Positions 15,247 to 23,500 of a stretch of 26,649 nt of DNA are shown here, in pieces. Numbering within the stretch: the first letter of the stretch is position 1; every line of letters starts with the position of its first letter. Location: assembly GCA_900552055.1 (NCBI GenBank), contig URYI01000013.1, positions 1-26,649 on the forward strand. Reading direction: 5' to 3'. The translations under genes were made by a program, and so were the position numbers. The notes below the pieces were generated by a model. It was given only the letters and a program-made list of their open reading frames with translations, had not been told where the DNA came from and did not search any database. The stretch is from an uncultured Eubacteriales bacterium. Its GTDB lineage: Bacteria; Bacillota; Clostridia; Christensenellales; QALW01.

Positions 15247-16325
15247 AATATACCTCCATAATTTCTTATTAATTTCCCAGAATACGTTTTTTCCAAATTC
15301 TTTTTTAATATAAATTTTTTAGGAATTTCGTACGGAGCTAAAACCATATTACAGACGCATTTAATATCTAATAATGACGAATCATCTAGTTCTCGTTCAT
15401 TGTCTGTTGTGTAATAGCAAATAAGAGATTCTTCATCATCGGCTTTGCATATTAAACATTCTTGCACTCTACCACATGACATTATAACTTCCTCAATAGT
15501 TTCCGGGTACACATTATGTGAGTTTATATTTATCATATTGTCTGCTCTGCCCAAAATAAACAGTTCATTTTCTGTAGTTAAATATCCAATATCCTTAGTA
15601 TCTATCCACACGTCTTGCGTATTGTATGAAATACCTTCATTAACGACGTAACCAGAATATTTTGTTTTTGTTTTTACTATAATAATTCCAGGCTCATTAG
15701 CAGCTACATTTTGTCCATTCCGATTAATTATTTTAACCTCTACTCCGTCAATAGGTTTACCAACTGAACCAGCTATATTATTTGACACCTTTGTTTGCGC
15801 GGTAACACGTGGTCCAGCTTCTGTTAATCCATATACATTAAGAATATACTTATCGGGATACCGCTGTTTTATGTTCATATGTAACTCTTGACTTAATATT
15901 GCTCCACTTGTATAAATAGTTTTTAAAGAAAGTAAATCTTCTTTCTGTACATTATACTTATACAAAAACCACATCAGAGTTGGATTAATACATATAGTGT
16001 TTATCTGAAATTTTTGAATATTACTAATTATTTCACGAAACATCATTTGAGAAGAAAATAATATAAAATTTATATGATATTTTAAACAAACTAAAAGTTC
16101 CCCCACCAAGGTTGAAACATGACATAACGATTTTATAATGGCAAACGATTCAGGGTAAGAAATATCCATATATTTATAGATAGCATCCGCATTAGTATTA
16201 ATGGCGTAGTGAGATAAAATAACGCCTTTTGAATTACCCGTTGTTCCAGAACTGTATAAAACTACTGCTTCTTCATTACTATATTTATTATGGAACTTAT
16301 CATAAAGCCATTTAGGAGCCGACAT
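15243..16325 (-). CDS. Acyl-AMP ligase, N-terminally truncated
   Basis: A 360-residue ANL-family enzyme that should activate a fatty or other carboxylic acid with ATP and load the ACP. Visible motifs: phosphate loop SSGTTGNSKG (25-34), YGLTEAGP (165-172), the DIGYLTTENELFILGR hinge (245-260), and catalytic Lys351 in KTYSGKLIRN. Full-length relatives have well over 100 residues before the phosphate loop; here only 24 remain from this ATG. In-frame upstream codons continue without a start to a TAA at 16410-16412. A separate frame begins 106 nt upstream with a good ribosome site and an ANL-like N-terminus (see 16372-16431), so a deletion plus frameshift is likely. The catalytic parts are intact, but the acyl-binding N-domain is incomplete, so activity is doubtful. 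Confidence 0.8.
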   Translation of the reverse strand: MSAPKWLYDKFHNKYSNEEAVVLYSSGTTGNSKGVILSHYAINTNADAIYKYMDISYPESFAIIKSLCHVSTLVGELLVCLKYHINFILFSSQMMFREIISNIQKFQINTICINPTLMWFLYKYNVQKEDLLSLKTIYTSGAILSQELHMNIKQRYPDKYILNVYGLTEAGPRVTAQTKVSNNIAGSVGKPIDGVEVKIINRNGQNVAANEPGIIIVKTKTKYSGYVVNEGISYNTQDVWIDTKDIGYLTTENELFILGRADNMININSHNVYPETIEEVIMSCGRVQECLICKADDEESLICYYTTDNERELDDSSLLDIKCVCNMVLAPYEIPKKFILKKNLEKTYSGKLIRNYGGIL

Positions 16326-16371
16326 TACTTTTGGTGTTTTACATAAATATTCAATAATATCAAGAGTTTTA

Positions 16372-16431
16372 TCACTCTCGTGTGGATAACCTAATTGAGT
16401 TATTTCCGATTAAACCAATTCGTTGTTTCAT
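16372..16431 (-). pseudogene. Displaced 5' fragment of the acyl-AMP ligase
   Basis: A 19-codon frame (MKQRIGLIGNNSIRLSTRE) behind GAGGT, 4-5 nt before the ATG at 16431. MKQRIGLIGNNS is just what is expected near the N-terminus of an acyl-AMP ligase ('R.gl..nnS..yi'), and it is also the first ribosome-site/ATG pair downstream of the operon promoter. The frame then stops at 16372-16374 while the ligase body continues in another frame, offset by one base. Fusing the two would still leave only about 50 residues between GNN and the SSGTTG loop, shorter than usual. Both a frameshift and a loss of roughly 50-100 codons are therefore suggested. A sequencing error could explain the shift but not the shortness. 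Confidence 0.5.
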
Positions 16432-16513
16432 TCTACCTCACCAACAAAATTTGAGTAAGCATTTAGAATTATAACTAGCAACAAAATCTTGGTCTCATAA
16501 TATCGTTATATTA

Positions 16514-16541
16514 ATAATAACATATTATTTAGCTTTGTCAA
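16514..16541 (-). promoter_or_regulatory. Sigma-A-type promoter of the cargo operon
   Basis: On the minus strand: a perfect -35 TTGACA (16536-16541), a 16-nt spacer, and -10 TATTAT (16514-16519, five of six matches). Transcription would begin near 16507, leaving a leader of about 75 nt before the ATG at 16431. No other strong promoter was seen inside the closely packed operon, so this one probably drives all cargo genes. No clear operator palindrome is present. Confidence 0.65.
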
Positions 16542-16754
16542 GATAGAACTTAAAAAATTCATATTATTTTATGATAGTCAGGAAGAACTCGATTGCAGTC
16601 ACACAAAACACAATTAAGCTAGATGTAAGATTTTGTTTAATATATGAAAATGTAGAAAATACAAGACATCAACAGCGGCTGCAATCTTTTTTTGCGCCAA
16701 AATTAAGGAAATGCGCAACAATTACCGCTTTTTTGACGGGATAATAAGTAGAAT
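16542..16754. other. Gene-free junction between cargo and conjugation genes
   Basis: Together with the leader and oriT-like region this makes about 400 nt without a gene. The left part is AT-rich like the cargo. From about 16670 the composition shifts toward the ICE backbone (AACAGCGGCTGCAATC onward). The cargo edge is probably in 16640-16690. Reading frames here are short and do not resemble proteins. Confidence 0.4.
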
Positions 16755-16806
16755 AGCAAGCATAGGAAGTGGGTACCCACTTCCGTAATTTTGGGAAGTG
16801 TCCCAA
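16755..16806 (+). repeat. oriT-like region: 34-bp repeat copy A with 20-bp palindrome and hairpin
   Basis: Positions 16765-16784 are a perfect 20-bp palindrome (GGAAGTGGGTACCCACTTCC). Positions 16791-16806 form a TTGGGA-AGTG-TCCCAA hairpin. Together they lie 34 nt upstream of mobC, where origins of transfer of MOBP systems normally sit. The 34 bases 16755-16788 recur exactly, inverted, at 24134-24167 over the 3' end of topB; the first eleven bases here equal the last codons and stop of topB. This looks like a duplicated module. oriT function is inferred from position next to mobC/relaxase; no nick site can be assigned. Confidence 0.55.
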
Positions 16807-16839
16807 GCCCTCGAAAAAGAGAAAAGGAGCAACAAGCGC

Positions 16840-17169
16840 ATGAACGGCAGGAAACGGACGGTACAAATTAAATTCCGTGTTACAGAGGAAGAACGAGCGT
16901 TGATTGAACAGAAAATGAAGCTGATACCTACCCGGAATATGGGAGCATATCTGCGGAAAATTGCCATTGACGGATATATTATTCAGTTAGACCATACCGA
17001 CATAAAAGCTATGACCGCCGAGATACAGAAAATCGGCGTCAACGTCAATCAGATTGCGCGCCGCGTTAATGCGACGGGCAGCGTCTATGAGCAGGACATA
17101 GCAGAAATTAAGGGGGCGTTAGCGGAAATATGGCGGTTACAAAGATTAAACCTATTAAAAGCACGTTGA
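16840..17169 (+). CDS. mobC: MobC-family relaxosome accessory protein
   Basis: A 109-residue protein of the bacterial mobilisation (MobC) family. Residues 1-35 carry a ribbon-helix-helix-like start (RKRTVQIKFRVTEEERALIEQKM). They are followed by the typical RNMGAYLRKIAIDGYI, and then IGVNVNQIARRVNATGSVYEQDI near the C-terminus. MobC binds the origin of transfer and helps the relaxase open and nick DNA. I chose the ATG at 16840 over the frame's earlier ATG at 16798 because AAAAGGAG lies about 10 nt upstream of it and the earlier start would place translation across the oriT-like hairpin. The gene overlaps the relaxase start by 40 nt. Confidence 0.88.
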   Translation: MNGRKRTVQIKFRVTEEERALIEQKMKLIPTRNMGAYLRKIAIDGYIIQLDHTDIKAMTAEIQKIGVNVNQIARRVNATGSVYEQDIAEIKGALAEIWRLQRLNLLKAR

Positions 17170-18473
17170 GCAAGGCACTTGACTACATACAAAATCCAGA
17201 TAAGACAGACGAAAAAATGCTGGTGTCCTCGTTCGGTTGCTCGCCGGAAACGGCAGATATTGAGTTCGGATTTACCCTGTCGCAAGCGTTTGAAAAAGGA
17301 AACAACCTTGCACACCACTTAATCCAATCATTTGAGCCGGGCGAAGTGGATTACCAAAAGGCGCATGAAATCGGGCGGCAGCTTGCCGACGCAGTAACCA
17401 AAGGCCAACACGAATATGTTTTGACAACGCATATTGATAAGGGGCATATCCATAACCACATTATTTTTTGTGCAGTCAACTTCGTAGATCACCGCAAGTA
17501 CATTTCCAACAAACGCACCTATTACGGCATACGGAACATGAGTGATAAGCTGTGCCGGGAAAACGGCCTGTCCGTTGTTGTACCCGGCAGAGGCAGAAAA
17601 GGGAAAAGCTATGCCGAGTATCAGGCGGAGAAAACGGGTACAAGCTGGAAAGGCAAATTGAAAATCGCCATTGATACGCTTGTTCCCCAGGTATCAAGTT
17701 TTGAAGAATTGATACAGCGGTTGCAGTTTGCGGGCTATGAGATAAAGCCGGGCAAATATATCTCATGCCGTGCGCCGGAACAGGAACGGTTTACCCGATT
17801 GAAAACACTCGGCGCAGACTATACCGAAGAAGCATTAAAGGAACGGGTCAGCGGCAAGCGTACCCGCACCGCCAAAGCTCCGAAAGCAAAGCGCGGCGTC
17901 AGCCTGCTGATTGATATACAAAACAGTATCAAAGCACAGGAAAGCCGGGGCTATGCACAATGGGCGAAAATCCACAACTTGAAACAGGCTGCAAAAACGC
18001 TCAACTTCCTAACCGAAAAGAAGATTGAACAGTACGCGGATTTAATCGCCAAAATATCGGAAATTACGACGGCGAGCGAACAGGCGGCAGACGCATTAAA
18101 AGGCGTCGAAAGGAAACTTGCAGATATGGCTGTGCTGATGAAGAATGTTTCAGTCTATCAAGAAACCAAGCCTGTTTATAACGCATACCGCAAGGCAAAA
18201 AATAAAGAGCAGTACCGCACCGGGCATGAAAGCAGCTTAATACTCTATGAAGCTGCTGCCAAAGCATTAAAAGCGGCAGGGATTGAAAAGCTCCCAAGCC
18301 TTGCCGCCCTGCAAGCCGAATATGAAAAACTGCAAGAACAAAAAGAAGCTCTTTATGCTGATTACGGCAAGCTGAAAAAGCAAGTTAAGGAATACGGCGT
18401 TATCAAACAAAATATTGACAGTATTTTGCGAAAAGGGACAGAGCCGGAACAGGACAAACAAGCAGAACGTTAA
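17130..18473 (+). CDS. MOBP-type relaxase (relaxase/mobilization nuclease)
   Basis: A 447-residue relaxase that nicks one strand at oriT and carries it into the recipient through a tyrosine linkage. The likely nucleophile Tyr19 lies in ALDYIQNPDKT, a motif typical of Clostridial ICE relaxases. The metal-binding histidines are in DKGHIHNHIIF (106, 108, 110). The N-terminal ~240 residues are the nuclease domain. The remainder is highly charged and helical, with probable coiled coil (for example LAALQAEYEKLQEQKEALYA near 395-415) for relaxosome or coupling-protein contacts. It overlaps mobC, consistent with a coupled pair. The gene ends 68 nt before the antirepressor start. Confidence 0.92.
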   Translation: MAVTKIKPIKSTLSKALDYIQNPDKTDEKMLVSSFGCSPETADIEFGFTLSQAFEKGNNLAHHLIQSFEPGEVDYQKAHEIGRQLADAVTKGQHEYVLTTHIDKGHIHNHIIFCAVNFVDHRKYISNKRTYYGIRNMSDKLCRENGLSVVVPGRGRKGKSYAEYQAEKTGTSWKGKLKIAIDTLVPQVSSFEELIQRLQFAGYEIKPGKYISCRAPEQERFTRLKTLGADYTEEALKERVSGKRTRTAKAPKAKRGVSLLIDIQNSIKAQESRGYAQWAKIHNLKQAAKTLNFLTEKKIEQYADLIAKISEITTASEQAADALKGVERKLADMAVLMKNVSVYQETKPVYNAYRKAKNKEQYRTGHESSLILYEAAAKALKAAGIEKLPSLAALQAEYEKLQEQKEALYADYGKLKKQVKEYGVIKQNIDSILRKGTEPEQDKQAER

Positions 18474-18540
18474 TAAAATACAATAGAAAAAAGAACGATT
18501 TTATGGTAAAATAAAGATGTTTGAAAAGAGGTGCGCCAAA

Positions 18541-19416
18541 ATGGAAAACGATAAATTACAGCTTTTTGAAGATAAAGCAATCAGAACAGCATGGGACGAA
18601 GAAGCGGAAGAATGGTATTTTTCTATTGTAGACGTGGTTGCGGTTTTAACTGATAGTCCTAACCCTCAAACTTACTGGCGTGTACTGAAAAAACGCTTAA
18701 AAGACGAGGGAAATGAAACCGTTACAAATTGTAACGGTTTGAAAATGACCGCCGCAGACGGTAAAAAACGATTGACCGACGTTGCAACAACAGAACAGCT
18801 TTTGCGCATTATTCAGTCTATCCCGTCGCCCAAAGCCGAGCCGTTCAAGCTATGGCTTGCCGAAGTCGGGCGGGAACGGATAGAAGAAACCATAGATCCG
18901 GAGCTTACCATTGAACGCGCTTTGGAAACCTATCTGAAAAAGGGATATACCCGCGAATGGATAAACCAGCGGTTGCAGGCAATCCAAGTCCGCAAGGAAT
19001 TGACCGACGAATGGCAGGACAGAGGCGTACAAAAAGGCGTCGAATATGCCATACTCACCGACGAAATCACCCGCGCATGGTCGGGCATGACAACGCGGCA
19101 GTATAAAAAGCTGAAAGGTCTTAAAAAAGAAAACTTGCGGGATAACATGAGTACAATGGAAATTGTACTGAATATGCTTGCGGAAGCTACAACGACAGAA
19201 TTATCAAAAGTACATCAGCCGCAAGGCTTTGAAGAAAGCAAAGAAATTGCAAAACGTGGCGGCAGCTATGCAGGAGAAACGCGGAAATCTATTGAAGCGG
19301 ACACCGGGCGTCCTATCATTACCTCTCAAAACGCGGCGCAATTAAATACTGTTGTAACGAATATAATCGAGGGCGTTGCGGACGCGGAAAAAGAGGACAA
19401 GTCAGAGGATAAGTAA
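18541..19416 (+). CDS. Bro-N / phage antirepressor-like protein
   Basis: A 291-residue protein with a Bro-N domain at residues 1-110: QLFEDKAIRTAWDEEAEEWY, then FSIVDVVAVLTDSPNPQTYW and RVLKKRLKDEG. The segment ending TTEQLLRIIQSIPSPKAEPFKLWLAEVG is the classic antirepressor/'damage-inducible protein D' signature. The C-terminal half (SGMTTRQYKKLKGLKKENLRDNMSTMEIVLNMLAEATTTE) is a conserved region of this long subclass. Such proteins occur in phages and ICEs and probably bind DNA or a repressor to influence element induction. ATG at 18541 is chosen because AAGAGGTG sits 8 nt before it; the ATG at 18517 overlaps that site. Confidence 0.85.
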   Translation: MENDKLQLFEDKAIRTAWDEEAEEWYFSIVDVVAVLTDSPNPQTYWRVLKKRLKDEGNETVTNCNGLKMTAADGKKRLTDVATTEQLLRIIQSIPSPKAEPFKLWLAEVGRERIEETIDPELTIERALETYLKKGYTREWINQRLQAIQVRKELTDEWQDRGVQKGVEYAILTDEITRAWSGMTTRQYKKLKGLKKENLRDNMSTMEIVLNMLAEATTTELSKVHQPQGFEESKEIAKRGGSYAGETRKSIEADTGRPIITSQNAAQLNTVVTNIIEGVADAEKEDKSEDK

Positions 19417-19423
19417 TAGAATT

Positions 19424-19454
19424 GTTCATATCTGTATGATATAATAGTTCATAT
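19424..19454 (+). promoter_or_regulatory. Extended -10 promoter flanked by direct repeats
   Basis: TG-A-TATAAT (19437-19445) forms an extended -10 element 25 nt before the GTG of the DUF6050 gene. It is bracketed by two copies of GTTCATAT (19424-19431 and 19447-19454), 23 nt apart. Two turns of helix between identical octamers around the -10 suggests a repressor site. No regulator can be named. Confidence 0.45.
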
Positions 19455-19469
19455 AAAAGGAGTGATACC

Positions 19470-19838
19470 GTGTCGTATAGGGAAATATGGAAAGATTTTT
19501 TTAAGAAAACCGTCCTGCCTGTTGTGATTGCCTTATGCCTGTTCCTCATGTTCAAAAATGTGTTTACCGAGAACGGACAGACCAATTACTTATATATATG
19601 GCTGTGCTGCGGTATCCCGTTCGGTATTCGCCGTATGTTTGTGTGGCTTGTGCCGCATGGATACGATATAGCCGGAACAGTAGGCATTGTAGCTCTAAAC
19701 TTTATTTTGGGTGGCTTAATCGGCGGCGTCATTTTAATATGGCGGCTTGCTGTGGCTGTATGGTATCTTCCGTTGACGATATACCGCTTGTGTACGGCAA
19801 ACAAGGTTATCCCACTTCAAACCGATATGGAACAGTAA
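19470..19838 (+). CDS. DUF6050 family membrane protein
   Basis: A 122-residue membrane protein beginning with GTG at 19470 behind AAAAGGAG. It starts with a short basic, amphipathic segment (MSYREIWKDFFKKT). Hydrophobic segments follow at about 14-28, 42-62, 70-88 and 90-106. YIWLCCGIPFGIRRMFVWLV is characteristic of the ICE-borne DUF6050 family as I remember it. Function is unknown; presence in many Tn1549-like elements suggests a role in element maintenance or transfer. It has its own likely promoter with direct repeats and ends at a strong bidirectional terminator. Confidence 0.7.
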   Translation: MSYREIWKDFFKKTVLPVVIALCLFLMFKNVFTENGQTNYLYIWLCCGIPFGIRRMFVWLVPHGYDIAGTVGIVALNFILGGLIGGVILIWRLAVAVWYLPLTIYRLCTANKVIPLQTDMEQ

Positions 19839-19852
19839 CAAACAAAAAAGAC

Positions 19853-19887
19853 GGGGCGCGGCAGCCAACAAATGGCAGCCGCGCCCC
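19853..19887. terminator. Bidirectional terminator between convergent genes
   Basis: GGGGCGCGGC (19853-19862) pairs with GCCGCGCCCC (19878-19887). A nested GCCA/TGGC continues the stem around a short loop. The minus-strand transcript of the Cys-rich/TTRAP operon reads into a TCTTTTTTG tract after the stem; the plus-strand side ends with a weaker TTAATAT. It separates the convergent DUF6050 and Cys-rich VLP genes. Confidence 0.75.
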
Positions 19888-19996
19888 TTAATATATGTTA
19901 CGGAGTAGAACGCCGTTTTTACGGGAAAAGGTATAAATACCCTGCCTTATGCTGTTTGCGTCTGAAAAGCCGCATGGCACAAGGCATTTTCAGCAC

Positions 19997-20362
19997 CTAC
20001 TGCGTAACCTTGCCGCGCTTTTTTCTCATACGCTCGACGGCCTGCTTGCGGGTAATGCGTTTCCGGCAGTCCGGGCAGTATTTCGCATTGTTAGAGCCGG
20101 AAGCAAAGAACGCACCGCATACCGTACACCGCCGCTTGTCCTCATTTTGATATAGCTCGGCATAAAGCAATTTGTCAGCGGGAAGTACAGCGGTACAAAA
20201 CCATTTGCAAAGCAAGGAATAGGAAATAAGCTGCGGACAGACGCACGTTTCTCCGTCGTCAAGCAAAATACAATTTCCGTCAATACAGTTGCAGCACGAT
20301 TTCCGTATCAGGCTGTTCACCCTGCGGCTTTGCTGCGGCGTCAGCCGCTTTCGCTCACTCAT
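19997..20362 (-). CDS. Cysteine-rich VLP-domain protein
   Basis: A 121-residue cysteine-rich protein. It has RKSCCNCIDGNCILLDDGETC, then VCPQLISYSLLCKWFCTAVLP and a second zinc-ribbon-like part, CTVCGAFFASGSNNAKYCPDC. The block ending in AVLP is what the Cys_rich_VLP family is named for. The last residues are strongly basic (KRITRKQAVERMRKKRGK). It probably binds zinc and nucleic acid, but no function is established. The start overlaps the TTRAP stop by four bases, so it is the last gene of the Ard-TTRAP-VLP operon. Confidence 0.82.
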   Translation of the reverse strand: MSERKRLTPQQSRRVNSLIRKSCCNCIDGNCILLDDGETCVCPQLISYSLLCKWFCTAVLPADKLLYAELYQNEDKRRCTVCGAFFASGSNNAKYCPDCRKRITRKQAVERMRKKRGKVTQ

Positions 20363-20565
20363 ACCTCGTCAGCGGCATAAGCGGAAAGCTCTGCATATTC
20401 TTCTTCGGTCAAAGCGTCTGCTTTGGAAAGAGTGCGTTTTGCAAGCTCCCGCATATCCGTGTCCATATACGGCAGCGCGGCGCTGATCTGTTCCATAGCT
20501 TCACGCTTGCTGCCCTCATGGTAAATGCTCAAAAGGTTAATTTCTTCAACGGTCAATCTGTTCAT
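20359..20565 (-). CDS. Transposon-transfer assisting protein (TTRAP-like)
   Basis: A 68-residue acidic helical protein. MNRLTVEEINLLSIY at the start, AALPYMDTDMRELAKRTLSK in the middle and LTEEEYAELSAY at the end fit the TTRAP family of conjugative-transposon proteins. It is thought to help transfer, without a defined mechanism. It starts 4 nt after the giant antirestriction gene and overlaps the Cys-rich gene, so it is tightly coupled to both. Confidence 0.72.
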   Translation of the reverse strand: MNRLTVEEINLLSIYHEGSKREAMEQISAALPYMDTDMRELAKRTLSKADALTEEEYAELSAYAADEV

Positions 20566-20569
20566 CTGC

Positions 20570-23500
20570 CTATACCTCCAAATCGTGATTTTTTGATTTT
20601 TCCATCTTTTTTGCAGCGTTTTTCTCTTTTTCCGCTTTAAGCTGCGCCCGGATAGACGGTTTCTTTTCCGGCTGCGCTTCCTTTTCGGTTTTTATGGCAT
20701 TTGCAAGGTCAAGCAGCGAGATCGGCTCACCCGCCATTGCTTTCTGTTCCAGTTCCGCGACGGTCGGCGTCTGCGGCGTGTTGTTAATTATGCCGTCAAA
20801 ACGGTTGTCGTTCTGCTCTACGGTGTCCTCGACGTGCTTTAAGGGATTATCCCGCTGCGGCTGCTCGTTGGCTATGGCAAACGCCTGTGTACCGTTTCCC
20901 ATAATGAGATATTGTCCGTCCTCCGACGTATGATGAACACCATAGCCTGCCGCTTTCATTTGTTCCGCGGTCATATCGGTGAGATAGAACGTACCCCGCG
21001 GCGTTCTGATTGCTTCGCCTGTCATATGCTCGTCCGGCACAAGAATTTTTTGCTGCTCCTGCAAAAACTCCGGCACTTGCTGAAAACCTGTCCTGTCTAC
21101 ATAGTGGGCGGTGTTCCCGCCGTTCTGATGAAGCACCACAACATCCGAAACGGAAAGACTATGCCCCTTGAAATCGGCTGGGTGGTCGATATTGAATGTT
21201 TCAAAGATACGGTCAAGGGTCATATCCGGCGCAAGTGGCGCGGTATAAATAAGATTGTAATTTTCACGGTTTACGGTATGCCCCACAGCCTGCAAGCGGT
21301 CGTAAGGCTCAAACTGTAAATCCCGTGTTTCTTCGGAACGGGTTAACTGATAAATACCGAATGTGTCCTCTTTTCCATGAAGTAAAAGGGCTTCTTTGGT
21401 CGGCTCGGCTTCTTGAAGCCTCTGCTGCATAGCTTTGTATTCCCGTAAGGCTTCCCATGCTTCTTTCTCTACACCGAATAAGCCGCCTTTTTCTGCGTGT
21501 TCCCGTAAATTTTCAAGGTCAGTAACTGTGCCCTCGGTATTGTCCTCATAGATACGGTATATTTCCATATCCTCCTGCGTGTATAACTGCTCTGCGGCTT
21601 CCTGCCGTAAAGGAAGCATACCGTCCCAAGCATAACCGTAATCCCGCATATCCTTAACGCTGATTGTAGGGTCGGGTAAAGGAAGTTCAATTTTTGTTTC
21701 CTGCTTCTGTTCGGTTTGCCGCTGCTGCTGCAACTCGGTAAAATGCCCCTCAATCTCGTTAATCAGTTCATTTGCGGTGTTCTGTATTGTTTCAAGGGAC
21801 GCCTTTAATTCGGTCATTTCCTTTCCGCTGCTCCAACCTGCCACATATCCGAAAGAGTAGTCCGACGTATCAAGCCCGAAATGCTGGCATACCGTATAAG
21901 CGACGCTTTCAGCCTGCACCTCGCGGCTGCGGCGGTCAACGCGGTTTTGTTCCTCCGGCGGGGCGTTCAAGTCCACATCATGCAGCTTCGCATGAGCGAT
22001 TTCGTGAATGGCGGTCTTTACTGCCTGCAATTCACTCACGCCCTCTTTGATAGCAATACGCTTATCGGTTAAACTGAAATATCCGTTTGCGCCGTTTGTA
22101 ATTTCTTCAAATCCAATCGGAACGGGGGACGCTTTTTCAAGGGCGGCGAAAAAATCCTCGTACTGCTCCACGTCGGCCAGCAGCGGTTTAACGGAGAGTT
22201 CGGGGAACTCCTTGCCCTCGGTCTGCGAAATATCAAAAACGGCTACGACCTTAAATGCGGGGACGGTAATTTCCGTTTCTTCCTTAATCGGTTTTCCCTC
22301 GCTGTCAAGCATGGGCTTTTTGGTGTCGGGGTCGATTTTATCAACCTGTTTTTTCACCTTGTAGGGCGCGGGTGCAAAGATTTTAATACCTTTTTCGTCT
22401 TTCTTTACATGGCGTTCAAACTCCTTTTGCCATTGTGAATAGCCCTTTACCAAATTGCCGCCCTGCATGGCAATTAAGATTGTGTTGTTTAAGCTGTAAT
22501 CATGGAACTTTGACATGGCGGTTAAAAACTCTTTGTAACGGTCGCTGTCAAAAACCGCTTGTATGCCCTGTTCCAATCGGGCGGTAATCTCCTTTATTTT
22601 GTCGGCGGGATTTTCGGAAGTAAGGATAATAGGGACAACGGGGCGGAGCTGTTCGACGGTCTGTGCTGTCTGCGTCGGGGCAGCAGCGTCAAAATCTACG
22701 GTCTGTTCTGGCTGCGGGTAACTCATAATACGGTATTCCTCCGGCACACCGCGCCCCTCAAACTGACGCTCCCACTCGTCGCCGCTTTCTACGATATATC
22801 CGTACTCGGTAAACGCGCCCTTTTCCTGCTCGGCGGCGTGTTTGCCAAAGGCTTCAAGGTCAATGCCGCCTTTCCATTCTTCGGGCATATTCACCATGCC
22901 GGATTTATTCAAATAGTAGTCGCCCAAATCGCGGGGCGTGTGTACGTCGGGGATATGCACAAAGTAGTCCACGTTGTAGGTAAAGTCGATAATCTGTCCG
23001 ATATTCTCAAAGCCGTTTTTCTGTTGTAAGGCTGCGTTCAGCTTGCCGATCTCGGCAGGGTCAAGCTGTTCAATCCGCGCCGCTAAAAAATTTAGTTCGT
23101 CCACGTCGGCGGCGCATACCATTTCATAAGGCAGGGCAATATGTTTTTCCGGGTCGTCGGAATAGCCGCGAATAGAAAAATCCTGCGGGTTGTCGGCGGT
23201 AACGCCGACGCTCTGCATAGCTTCGTGAAGCTGCTCCTTTGTGGCGGGCATATCCAGCCAATAACCGCTTGGGTCTCCCGCTGCAAAGCGGCTGCGGTTG
23301 CCAATCAAAATAGAAAACTGTTCGCTCATGTGTTCACGCTCCTTTTGCTGTTCGGTAGTTTCGGGGATAGCTGCCGCCTGTGGCTGTTGCGGGGGTTCTT
23401 CGCCCTCAATGGTGTAATCCGGCATTAGCATACCGTTTACTTTGAAATATTCAGCATATTCTTTGGGGATTTTCGGGGAAATTTCCGTAAATAAATGGTC

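Noticed and set aside
4192..16690. Cargo as an insertion-sequence-bounded composite transposon
   Set aside because: No transposase or terminal inverted repeats are present at either edge; only a short TTTTTTGCGCC similarity was found, which is easily due to chance.
16669..16967. Minus-strand frames over the oriT-like region and mobC
   Set aside because: They are opposite to mobC and cross the palindromes; no ribosome sites.
22008..23029. Several long plus-strand frames opposite the Ard fusion
   Set aside because: Shadows produced by the GC-biased codons of the real minus-strand gene.
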